This document shows positions 1 to 6,972 of a stretch of 64,000 nt of DNA, one piece after another (position 1 is the first letter of the stretch; every line of letters begins with the position of its first letter). The stretch is from Bordetella sp. LUAb4 (lineage in GTDB: Bacteria > Pseudomonadota > Gammaproteobacteria > Burkholderiales > Burkholderiaceae_B). The stretch covers positions 930,001 to 994,000 of the forward strand of contig NZ_JAHPZX010000001.1 in NCBI RefSeq assembly GCF_021325795.1, in the 5' to 3' direction. A program made the translations under genes and the position numbers. Below the pieces are notes generated by a model, which was given only the letters and a program-made list of their open reading frames with translations, was not told where the DNA came from and made no database searches.

Positions 1-275
1 GTCATTTCCTTGAACAGGCGAATGTTCTGGAAGGTGCGCGCCACGCCGGCGCGGGTGATGCGGTGCGGCTTGACGCCCAGCAGGCTCTTACCATCGAAGG
101 ACACGTTACCGCCGCTGGGGCGCAGCAGACCGGTGATGATGTTGAAGACCGTGGTCTTGCCGGCGCCATTGGGGCCGATCAGGCCGAAGATGGCGCCTTG
201 CGGGACGTTGAGATTGACGTCATGCAGCACATGCAGGCCGCCGAAACGCATGGAGATATTGGAGAGTTCAAGCAT
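1..275 (-). CDS. livG: Branched-chain amino-acid ABC transporter ATP-binding protein (LivG type), N-terminal part only
   Basis: This is the start of an ABC ATPase that would energise branched-chain amino-acid uptake at the inner membrane with the LivM and LivH permeases next to it. The visible residues begin MLELSNISMRFGG and include the Walker A motif GPNGAGKT. A segment near the window edge, GVARTFQNIRLF, contains the Q-loop typical of LivG. The ATG lies 8 bases inside the end of livM, so the two are probably translationally coupled. The signature motif and Walker B lie outside the window. LivG rather than LivF is favoured by position and by the RTFQNIRLF segment. Confidence 0.9.
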   Translation of the reverse strand, partial: MLELSNISMRFGGLHVLHDVNLNVPQGAIFGLIGPNGAGKTTVFNIITGLLRPSGGNVSFDGKSLLGVKPHRITRAGVARTFQNIRLFKEM

Positions 276-1140
276 GACGCTTGCCTCCCTTGCGCGTCCA
301 GCGCGCGAAACGCGCCGGATCCCAGATGCCTTGCGGCAGGAACAGAACGATAAGCACCAGGATGACCCCGTTGGCGACCAGGCGGAAATCGCCCAGCCCG
401 CGCAGCGCTTCCGGCAGCACGGTAATGATGGCGCTGCCCAGCAGCGGTCCGATCAGGCTGTTGATACCCCCCAGGATGGTCATGGTCAGGATTTCCACGC
501 CACGGTCGAAACCGAATTCCTGCGGGCCGATGAAAAACGTCAGGTGGGCATTGAGCGCGCCGGCCAGGCCAGCGACGGCGGCGCCCAGGATGAAGGCCAG
601 CATTTTGTTGGCGCGCACGTCGATGCCCATCAGGCCGGCGGCGGTTTCATCGCCACGGATGGCGTCGAAGGCACGGCCGACCTTGGATACACGCATGCGC
701 CACAGCACCAGCAGCACGATGACCACGGCGCCCGCCACATGCCACCACTGCGTCAATTGCGGAATGCCGTTCAGGCCCAGCGCGCCGCCGGTCACCGATT
801 CGGTATTCAGAATGGCCACCCGCACCACTTCGCCGAAGCCCAGTGTGGCCATGGCCAGATAGACGCCGGATAGCCGGATGGTGGGCAGGCCGATCAGCGC
901 CGCCACCAGGGCCGGAGCGGCCATGCCGCCCGCCAGCGCCACGGAAAACGGCATGTCGTAATTCATCGTCAGCAGGGCTGCCGCATAGGCGCCGATGCCC
1001 ATGAAAGCCGCGTTGGCCATGGCCAGCATGCCGCAGGCCAGGGTCAGCCAGATGGACAACGCCAGCAAGGCGTTGGTCCCCAGCGACATGACCAGGTTGC
1101 CGTAGATATTCCAGAAATTTTCGAGTCCGCTCATGCTCAA
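268..1140 (-). CDS. livM: Branched-chain amino-acid ABC transporter permease LivM
   Basis: A 290-residue inner-membrane permease, half of the LivHM channel. It has about eight hydrophobic segments and the family-typical cytoplasmic loop around AIRGDETAAGLMGIDV, which contacts the ATPase. It is somewhat shorter than many LivM proteins, lacking a long N-terminal extension. Its ATG overlaps the livH stop by 4 bases (ATGA), and its own end overlaps livG by 8 bases, so livH-livM-livG form one tightly coupled unit. The true substrate could be another amino acid or an amide, because this transporter class has diversified widely in Alcaligenaceae. Confidence 0.92.
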   Translation of the reverse strand: MSMSGLENFWNIYGNLVMSLGTNALLALSIWLTLACGMLAMANAAFMGIGAYAAALLTMNYDMPFSVALAGGMAAPALVAALIGLPTIRLSGVYLAMATLGFGEVVRVAILNTESVTGGALGLNGIPQLTQWWHVAGAVVIVLLVLWRMRVSKVGRAFDAIRGDETAAGLMGIDVRANKMLAFILGAAVAGLAGALNAHLTFFIGPQEFGFDRGVEILTMTILGGINSLIGPLLGSAIITVLPEALRGLGDFRLVANGVILVLIVLFLPQGIWDPARFARWTRKGGKRHA

Positions 1141-2018
1141 GCCTTGCGTTGCACCACTTTGCCGAACAGGCCCTGGGGGCGCACCAGCAGAATCAGGAAG
1201 AGCAGGCCAAAGGCCACCGCGTCACGCATCGTGGAACCGATGTACGCGACCGACAGCACCTCGGCGAAGCCCAGGAACAGGCCGCCCAGCATGGCGCCAC
1301 GGATATCGCCCATGCCACCCAGGATGATGACGGCGATGCCCTTGTGCAGCATGGGTTGGCCCATCAGCGGGAAGACGGCGTTGGAGTACAGGCCGATCAG
1401 CAGGCCAGCCACGCCGCCCAGCGCACCCGCCATGAAGGAGGTCACCAGGAACAGCTGCTCGACGTTGATCCCCAGCAGCCAGGCCGCCTTGGGCGACTCG
1501 GCGATGGCGCGCAGGGCGCGCCCGAACTGGGTGCGGTGCATGACCAGCATCAGCACCGCCATCAGCGCGAAGGACAGGAAGATGATGGCCAGCTCGATGA
1601 CCGTTACGTGCATGCCCGCGATCACCAGCGTCTGATCGGGCACGATGCCCACGGGGAAGCGCTGGTTGCTGGCGCCATAGACGCCCTGCATGCCGTTGTT
1701 CAGGATGATGCCCACGCCGATGGTGGCGATCATGGGAATCAAGTGCGGCGCGTTGCGCTTGCGCAGCGGCTTGAGCACCAGCCAGTCGATCAGCGCGCCC
1801 ACCACACCGGACGCGACGAAGGCGCCGATGATGGCGACCCATAGCGGAACACCCAGCTTGGTGATGAAGGCCAGCGCGACATAGGCGCCCACCATGAACA
1901 CGGCGCCATGAGCCAGATTGATGATGCCCAACACGCCGAAGACCAGCGTGAAGCCCAGCGCGAACAAGGCGTACACACAGCCCAGCGACAAGGCATTGAC
2001 GAATTGTTGTTCCAACAT
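1137..2018 (-). CDS. livH: Branched-chain amino-acid ABC transporter permease LivH
   Basis: A 293-residue polytopic permease and partner of LivM. Family features include the N-terminal NALSLGCVYALFALGFTLVF helix, the segment GIINLAHGA, and the cytoplasmic coupling loop RALRAIAESPKAAWLLGI. It lies 100 bases downstream of the binding-protein gene, separated from it by a strong hairpin with a U-tract on the same strand (see the terminator entry). Expression of the membrane components is therefore probably set below that of the binding protein. The end overlaps livM by 4 bases. Confidence 0.93.
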   Translation of the reverse strand: MLEQQFVNALSLGCVYALFALGFTLVFGVLGIINLAHGAVFMVGAYVALAFITKLGVPLWVAIIGAFVASGVVGALIDWLVLKPLRKRNAPHLIPMIATIGVGIILNNGMQGVYGASNQRFPVGIVPDQTLVIAGMHVTVIELAIIFLSFALMAVLMLVMHRTQFGRALRAIAESPKAAWLLGINVEQLFLVTSFMAGALGGVAGLLIGLYSNAVFPLMGQPMLHKGIAVIILGGMGDIRGAMLGGLFLGFAEVLSVAYIGSTMRDAVAFGLLFLILLVRPQGLFGKVVQRKA

Positions 2019-2036
2019 ACCAGGGGTTCCGAATCG

Positions 2037-2082
2037 AAAAACGCCTTGCGGGCCGCGACGGCGGCCGCGGCCCGCAAGGCGT
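2037..2082 (-). terminator. Intra-operon terminator-like hairpin between the binding-protein gene and livH
   Basis: A perfect 17-bp inverted repeat (arms 2041-2057 and 2066-2082, loop 2058-2065). In the minus-strand transcript it is followed directly by five U residues (2041 down to 2037). It lies between the stop of the substrate-binding protein gene and the livH start. It has the form of an intrinsic terminator but sits inside what looks like one transport operon, so partial termination with read-through is the likely role. Confidence 0.8.
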
Positions 2083-2118
2083 CGAACACGGCCTAGGCCG
2101 CGCTCGCCATACTTGGGA

Positions 2119-3273
2119 TTACTTCACGATCACGTATTTGCCGTCCTTCGTCACGCTGACGATGGGGGCTTGCTCGGCATCATAGCCAGCGGGCTTGCCG
2201 GCGCGGTCCTTGGCTTGACGGAACTTGAAGGCGCCGGTGGCACCGGTCCAGGTCACGCCAGGCAGGGTTTCGCGCAGGGCAGCACGGTCGGCGTTGAGGT
2301 CACCCGTCAGCTTGGTCTTCTTCAGGGCTTCGGCAACGATGTACATCGCGTCATAGGCCTGCGCCGCGAATTGATCGGGGGCCGCGTTGTACTTGGCCTT
2401 GTAGGCACCGATGAACTTGGTATTTTCAGGGGCCGGATTTTCGATCGACCAGGGGCTGCCGATCCACAGATTGTTCGAAGCAGCTCCAGGCGCAAGGTCG
2501 AAAATCTTAACCGAATTCATGCCGTTGCCACCAATGAACGGCACGTTCAGACCGATCTGGCGCGCCTGCACCATGATGGGGCCACCTTCGGCCAACAGCG
2601 CCGACAGCACGATGGCATCCGGGTTGGTGCCCTTGATCTTGGTCAGCTGGGCCTTGAAGTCGACGTCGCCCTTGGCGAAGGTTTCCGTGGTGGTGACCGG
2701 AATCTTCAGGTCTTCCAGGGCCTTCTTGAAGTTGTCGTAGCCGCTCTTGGTGAAGACGTCGTCGTTGCCGTACAGCACCGCGACTTTCTTCACGCCGGCC
2801 TTGTCCATGGCCATCTTCAGGGTGGCGGGCAGCACGTCGGCCTCGGTCACCGAGTTGCGGAAGACGTAGTTGCCGATGGAGGTGATGCCGTCGGCGGTAT
2901 TGGACGTACCGAAGGCCACGGTCTTGCCGGCCTGGGCGATGGGGTCGGCGGCCTGGGCCGAATTCGACAGGGTCGGGCCGAAGGTCATCAGGACCTTGTC
3001 CTGGAATATCAGCTTCTTGAAGACGTTGATGGCTTCTTCTTTCTTGCCCTGCTCGTCTTCGATCACCAGCGCCAGCTTGTTGCCATTGATGCCGCCGGCG
3101 GCGTTGATTTCGTCCGCGGCCAATTGGAAGCCGTTGCGGATGGCCACGCCGTATTGAGCGGCGCCACCGGACAGGGCCTCGGCCACGCCCAGCTTGATAT
3201 CAGCCGCGTGAGCGGCGGGCAGCGAACCGGCCAGCACCGCGGCGGCCAGCAGTTTCTTATAAGTGAAAATCAT
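2119..3273 (-). CDS. Branched-chain amino-acid type ABC transporter substrate-binding protein
   Basis: A 384-residue periplasmic binding protein of the Leu/Ile/Val class (Peripla_BP_6). The N terminus MIFTYKKLLAAAVLAGSLPAAHA is a Sec signal peptide ending in AHA. The mature protein starts DIKLGVAEALSGGAAQYG, the usual first strand of this fold, followed by the NGFQLAADEINAAGG helix. It is the first gene of the liv unit and would deliver ligand to LivHM. The ligand could be a branched-chain amino acid or a related compound; sequence alone does not decide this. The 160 bases upstream hold no gene and should contain the promoter. Confidence 0.9.
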   Translation of the reverse strand: MIFTYKKLLAAAVLAGSLPAAHAADIKLGVAEALSGGAAQYGVAIRNGFQLAADEINAAGGINGNKLALVIEDEQGKKEEAINVFKKLIFQDKVLMTFGPTLSNSAQAADPIAQAGKTVAFGTSNTADGITSIGNYVFRNSVTEADVLPATLKMAMDKAGVKKVAVLYGNDDVFTKSGYDNFKKALEDLKIPVTTTETFAKGDVDFKAQLTKIKGTNPDAIVLSALLAEGGPIMVQARQIGLNVPFIGGNGMNSVKIFDLAPGAASNNLWIGSPWSIENPAPENTKFIGAYKAKYNAAPDQFAAQAYDAMYIVAEALKKTKLTGDLNADRAALRETLPGVTWTGATGAFKFRQAKDRAGKPAGYDAEQAPIVSVTKDGKYVIVK

Positions 3274-4033
3274 GGGAACACCCTCTCTCTCACGCTCGTA
3301 TGTGTAAACGCCAGGGTCTCGCGCCCGGGCTGGACGTATAAGACTGTCGACGACCTACGCCGCGCGTTTGACCGAAAAAATAGTGCAAAAACGCGGATTG
3401 ATTTCAGCCACGCTGCCCTTGACTTCCAGGGTTAAACGCGGACAAGCCCGACATTATTACTCGATTTGTTGCGGCTTGAAACCCTGGAAAACCGCTAAAA
3501 GTCGCTAAATCCGGTTGGAATTAGCAGAAAAGCGTTGTCAACCTGTCATTTGGGAGGGGCGGTGCGCTTCCAGCGAGGGGAGTTTTCAGGATGGGGGGTT
3601 CCCTATCGCCCCTTTTTTGGGCTAGCGCCCCTTAGCGCAGCGCCGGCTGAGCAGCGGATGCAGAGCGCTTCCAACGAGGAGGTTTTTATGATGGGAGTCC
3701 CCATCCCCTCTTTCTTGGGCTGGCGTCATCAGCGTAGCTCCGGCGCAGCTAGATGCAGTGTGCTTCCAGCGGGGAAGGTTTTTATGATGGGTGGAGCCGA
3801 TAGCGCCCTTTTTTGGGCTAGCGCCCCAAAGCGCGGCGCTCGTCTGTAGCGTGGGCAACCAGAACTCCGACTCGGATAAAGGCCGCTCAGGCTCTGCCTT
3901 GGCTCAAGAACCCCAGCCCATCGGGAACACCGTGGCCCCGGGGTACCCGGGGGCCGCCGGTATCGCCCCGTGGGCCGCGCCTACCGTGTTGCGGGGGCCT
4001 GCCCTTGGCGTCGGCCCACGCGCGGCGTGGGCT
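3274..4033. other. Gene-free 760-bp stretch between the liv operon and pmbA
   Basis: No convincing gene lies here. The left part (3274-3540) is moderately A+T-richer and should hold the liv promoter. The middle (3564-3849) carries three imperfect ~100-bp repeats, listed separately. The right part (3850-4033) is very GC-rich and ends in an 8-bp perfect hairpin (arms 4014-4021 and 4025-4032) just after the pmbA stop. That hairpin has no U-run, so any termination of pmbA there would be factor-dependent. Confidence 0.6.
3564..3849. repeat. Three imperfect tandem repeats of about 95-101 bp
   Basis: Units begin near 3564, 3665 and 3760. Each opens with a version of GCGCTTCCAGCG, followed by a GGTTTTTATGATGGG-like block, a CCCTTTTTTGGGCTAGCGCCC-like block (well kept in units 1 and 3, decayed in unit 2), and a GCGCAGC-rich end. 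The plus-strand reading frame across them gives a repeated peptide flavour (FFGLAP, VFMMGV), but the differing unit lengths and decay argue against a protein. The origin is unknown: an intergenic repeat family or a small-RNA cluster is possible. Confidence 0.7.
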
Positions 4034-5398
4034 TCAACTTCCTGCGATGGCCATTTGCTCTATCAGGATGGAACCCGTGCGCTTGGTGCCGCGCAGGATT
4101 TCGTCCGCGCCTACCGCCACGATCTGGCGGAACATGTCGGCCAGATTGCCCGCGATGGTCACCTCTTCCACCGCATGCTGGATCACGCCGTCCTTGACCC
4201 AGTAACCGAACGCGCCCCGCGAATAATCGCCCGTCACGTAATTGACGCCCTGCCCGATCAGCTCGGTGACCAGCAAACCCGTACCCATCTTGCGCAGCAT
4301 GGCCGGCAGATCATCGGTCGGCTGCGTATTGCGCGAGGCCAACGTCAGGTTGTGCGAACCCCCCGCATTGCCCGTCACCGCCATGCCCAGCTTGCGAGCC
4401 GTGTAGGTCGACAGGAAATAACCCTGCAGCACCCCACCGCGCACAACGTCGCGCGCGCGGGTGACCACCCCTTCGTCATCAAACGGCGAACTCCCCATGG
4501 CGCCGGGAATGTGCGGATCCTCGGTCACGTCCAGGTGATCCGCCAGCACGGACTTGCCCAGGCTGTCGAGCAGGAAGGTAGCCTTGCGGTAAAGCGCGCC
4601 ACCATTGGTGGCCTGGGTCAGCGCGCCCAGCAGGCCCAAGGCCAAAGGTGCCTCGAACAGCACCGGGAACTTGCCGGTAGGAATGCGGCGGGCGGACAAG
4701 CGCGACAAGGCACGCTCGGCGGCATAGCGGCCGACCGCCTCGGGATTGGCCAGATTGCTGGCATCGCGCTCGCTGGAGTACCAGAAGTCGCGCTGCATAT
4801 TGCTGCCGCGTCCGGCGATGGGCGCCACCGACAGGCTGTGCCGCGAATAAGGATAGCCACCCAGGAAACCCCGGGTATTGCCCATCACGAACTGGCCTTC
4901 GTACGTGCCTAGCGAAGCGCCTTCTGTATTAGTGATGCGGGGATCGACGGCACGCGCGGCCCGTTCGGCGCGCAGGGCCAGTTCGGCGGCGGCATCCGTA
5001 TCGATGGCCCAGGGGTGGTGCAGCTGCAGATCCGGATAGTCGCGTGCCAGATTTTCAGCGTCCGGCAGCCCCGCGGCGGGATCTTCGGCAGTGGCGCTGG
5101 CAATGTGCCAGGCAGCCTCCACCGTTTCGCGCAAGGCGTTCGGCGAAAAGTCCGAGGTGGACGCCGAGCCACGGCGTTGGCCCGCGTAGACGGTGACGTC
5201 CAGGGAACGGTCGCGCGTCTGCTCGACCGTCTCGATATCGTTCTTGCGTACCGACACCGACAGCCCAAGGCTTTCGGATACTTCGGCCGCGGCATCGCTG
5301 GCGCCGATCTTACGGGCATGCGCCAGGGCGCTTTCGACCAGTTCGCTGAATCGCGCGTGGTTTTCGGCAATCGGCAGGGAGGAAGTGGAATTGACCAT
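4034..5398 (-). CDS. pmbA: Metallopeptidase-like protein PmbA (TldE)
   Basis: A 454-residue member of the TldD/PmbA family. In E. coli TldD and PmbA act together in maturation of microcin B17 and in degradation of the CcdA antitoxin. PmbA lacks the zinc-binding motif of TldD and works as its partner. The start chosen is MVNSTSSLPIAENHARF, giving the usual family length; the frame stays open for 35 codons upstream but that region looks non-coding. Family-like segments include VSVRKNDIETVEQTRDRSLDVTVY in the N-terminal half and VTGNAGGSHNLTL and GVNYVTGDYSRGAFGYWV in the C-terminal half. It is divergent from darP, the same neighbour pair as in E. coli. No tldD is present in the window. Confidence 0.93.
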   Translation of the reverse strand: MVNSTSSLPIAENHARFSELVESALAHARKIGASDAAAEVSESLGLSVSVRKNDIETVEQTRDRSLDVTVYAGQRRGSASTSDFSPNALRETVEAAWHIASATAEDPAAGLPDAENLARDYPDLQLHHPWAIDTDAAAELALRAERAARAVDPRITNTEGASLGTYEGQFVMGNTRGFLGGYPYSRHSLSVAPIAGRGSNMQRDFWYSSERDASNLANPEAVGRYAAERALSRLSARRIPTGKFPVLFEAPLALGLLGALTQATNGGALYRKATFLLDSLGKSVLADHLDVTEDPHIPGAMGSSPFDDEGVVTRARDVVRGGVLQGYFLSTYTARKLGMAVTGNAGGSHNLTLASRNTQPTDDLPAMLRKMGTGLLVTELIGQGVNYVTGDYSRGAFGYWVKDGVIQHAVEEVTIAGNLADMFRQIVAVGADEILRGTKRTGSILIEQMAIAGS

Positions 5399-5584
5399 GA
5401 AAGCTCGCTTCAGAGAGACGGGTATGATACCCAGGTCCGCCACCGTGCAGCACGTTTCGCGTTTTATTTGGCATTCCAGGGTTTTGCCACGGCCTTTTGC
5501 CACGCCTTCTTGCTACGCCTTGCGCCAGACCTTTTCACCCCGCTTCGCCTCCCCTTTTCCTGTCATCTCCACTAATCAGCCACC

Positions 5585-6130
5585 ATGCACGACCAGCCCG
5601 ACGCCCCCGCCACCGACGATGAAGACGACAACGGCTACGACCGCCCCAGCAAGTCGCACGTCAAGCGGGAAATGCTGGCGCTTACCGACCTGGGCAAAGA
5701 GTTGATCGCGCTTTCGCCCGAACGGCTGCGCCAGCTGCCCCTGGCCGAACGCCTGTATGAAGCCATCCGCGAAGCACAGCGCACCACCAGCCGGGAAGGC
5801 CTGCGCCGCCAGACCCACTTCGTCGGCAAACTCATGCGCGACGCCCCCGCCGATGACATCCGCCGGCAGCTGGACATCTGGCGCAACGGCTCGCGCGAAG
5901 AAACCGCCGCCATGCATCGCCTGGAAAAGCTGCGCGAACGCCTGCTCGACGACGACACGGCCTTGACCGAGCTGCTGAACCTGTACCCGGGCGCCGACGT
6001 GCAACATCTGCGCACGGTGATCCGCGAAGCCCGCAAGGAAGCCCGCGCCAATACGGAGCTGCAGCAGGGGCAGGAGCCCAAGCGCAAGCACTACCGCGCG
6101 CTGTTCCAGGCGCTGAAAGACCTTGCGTGA
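5585..6130 (+). CDS. darP: Ribosome-associated protein DarP (YjgA, DUF615)
   Basis: A 181-residue, highly charged protein matching the DUF615/YjgA family, known from E. coli as DarP, which associates with late 50S assembly intermediates. The acidic N terminus ([19 protein letters not shown]) leads into [18 protein letters not shown] and the helical [13 protein letters not shown] and [20 protein letters not shown] segments typical of the family. The ATG at 5585 is the only sensible start. It is transcribed away from pmbA across a 186-bp gap, an arrangement shared with E. coli. Confidence 0.93.
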   Translation: MHDQPDAPATDDEDDNGYDRPSKSHVKREMLALTDLGKELIALSPERLRQLPLAERLYEAIREAQRTTSREGLRRQTHFVGKLMRDAPADDIRRQLDIWRNGSREETAAMHRLEKLRERLLDDDTALTELLNLYPGADVQHLRTVIREARKEARANTELQQGQEPKRKHYRALFQALKDLA

Positions 6131-6221
6131 AAGTCTGGCATAGCGGCCCTTGCATGAAGGCCCTGGCTCGACCCACCGTGCGTGACACTCCCTGCATGAC
6201 CGACCTGGCATCACCGACTCC

Positions 6222-6911
6222 ATGACTTCAGACACCACTCCCGACCTGCTCGACTGCGTCGAACTGCAAACCGGCCCGCAGCCGACCCACGCCGTCATCT
6301 GGATGCACGGCCTGGGCGCGGACGGCAACGACTTCGTGCCCATCGTGCCGGAATTGCGCCTGCCCGCCACGCTGGCGGTGCGCTTCGTGTTCCCCAACGC
6401 GCCGGTGCAGCCGGTGACCATCAACGGCGGCATGGCCATGCCCGCCTGGTACGACATTCTCAACCGCGACCTTGTGCGGCGCGAGGACGGCCCCGGGATC
6501 CGGCGCTCGGAAGCCGCCATCCGCGCCATCATCGCCCGTGAAAACGACCGCGGCATCCCCACTTCGCGCATCGTGCTGGCCGGCTTTTCGCAAGGCTGCG
6601 CCATGACGCTGCACACGGGCCTGCGCCTGCCGGAGACACTCGCCGGCATGATGGCCCTGTCCGGCTACCTGCCGCTGCTGGACCTGGCCGCGGCCGAGCG
6701 CCACGGAGCGAACCAGGACACCCCCATCTTCATGGCGCATGGCACCTACGACCCGGTGGTGGAGTTGCCGCGCGCCACCGCCTCGCGCGACCTGCTGACC
6801 TCCCTGGGCCATGACGTGCGCTGGCACGACTACCCCATGCCGCACTCGGTATGCGCGGAGGAAGTGGCGGATATCTCGGCCTTCCTGCAGGAAGTGCTGG
6901 CACAAGCCTGA
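6222..6911 (+). CDS. Alpha/beta-hydrolase carboxylesterase (phospholipase/carboxylesterase family)
   Basis: A 229-residue cytosolic serine hydrolase of the Abhydrolase_2 (acyl-protein thioesterase-like/EstB) family. The oxyanion region is IWMHGLGADGNDF, the nucleophile elbow is GFSQGCAM, the acid is in FMAHGTYDPVVEL, and the catalytic His is in YPMPHSVCAEE. The length is normal for the family. It lies 91 bases after darP and is probably independent. The natural substrate cannot be told from sequence; short-chain esters or lysophospholipids are usual for close relatives. Confidence 0.9.
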   Translation: MTSDTTPDLLDCVELQTGPQPTHAVIWMHGLGADGNDFVPIVPELRLPATLAVRFVFPNAPVQPVTINGGMAMPAWYDILNRDLVRREDGPGIRRSEAAIRAIIARENDRGIPTSRIVLAGFSQGCAMTLHTGLRLPETLAGMMALSGYLPLLDLAAAERHGANQDTPIFMAHGTYDPVVELPRATASRDLLTSLGHDVRWHDYPMPHSVCAEEVADISAFLQEVLAQA

Positions 6912-6972
6912 GCGTCAACGGCCAGTAGCAGGCATGGACAGCGTCACCCGCCAGTAGCACGCGTGGACGGCC

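Noticed and set aside
3535..3849. A 104-residue reading frame over the tandem repeats
   Set aside because: Repeat units differ in length and in frame-relevant changes; no ribosome site or protein-like composition, so the DNA repeats are the more likely functional or relic unit.
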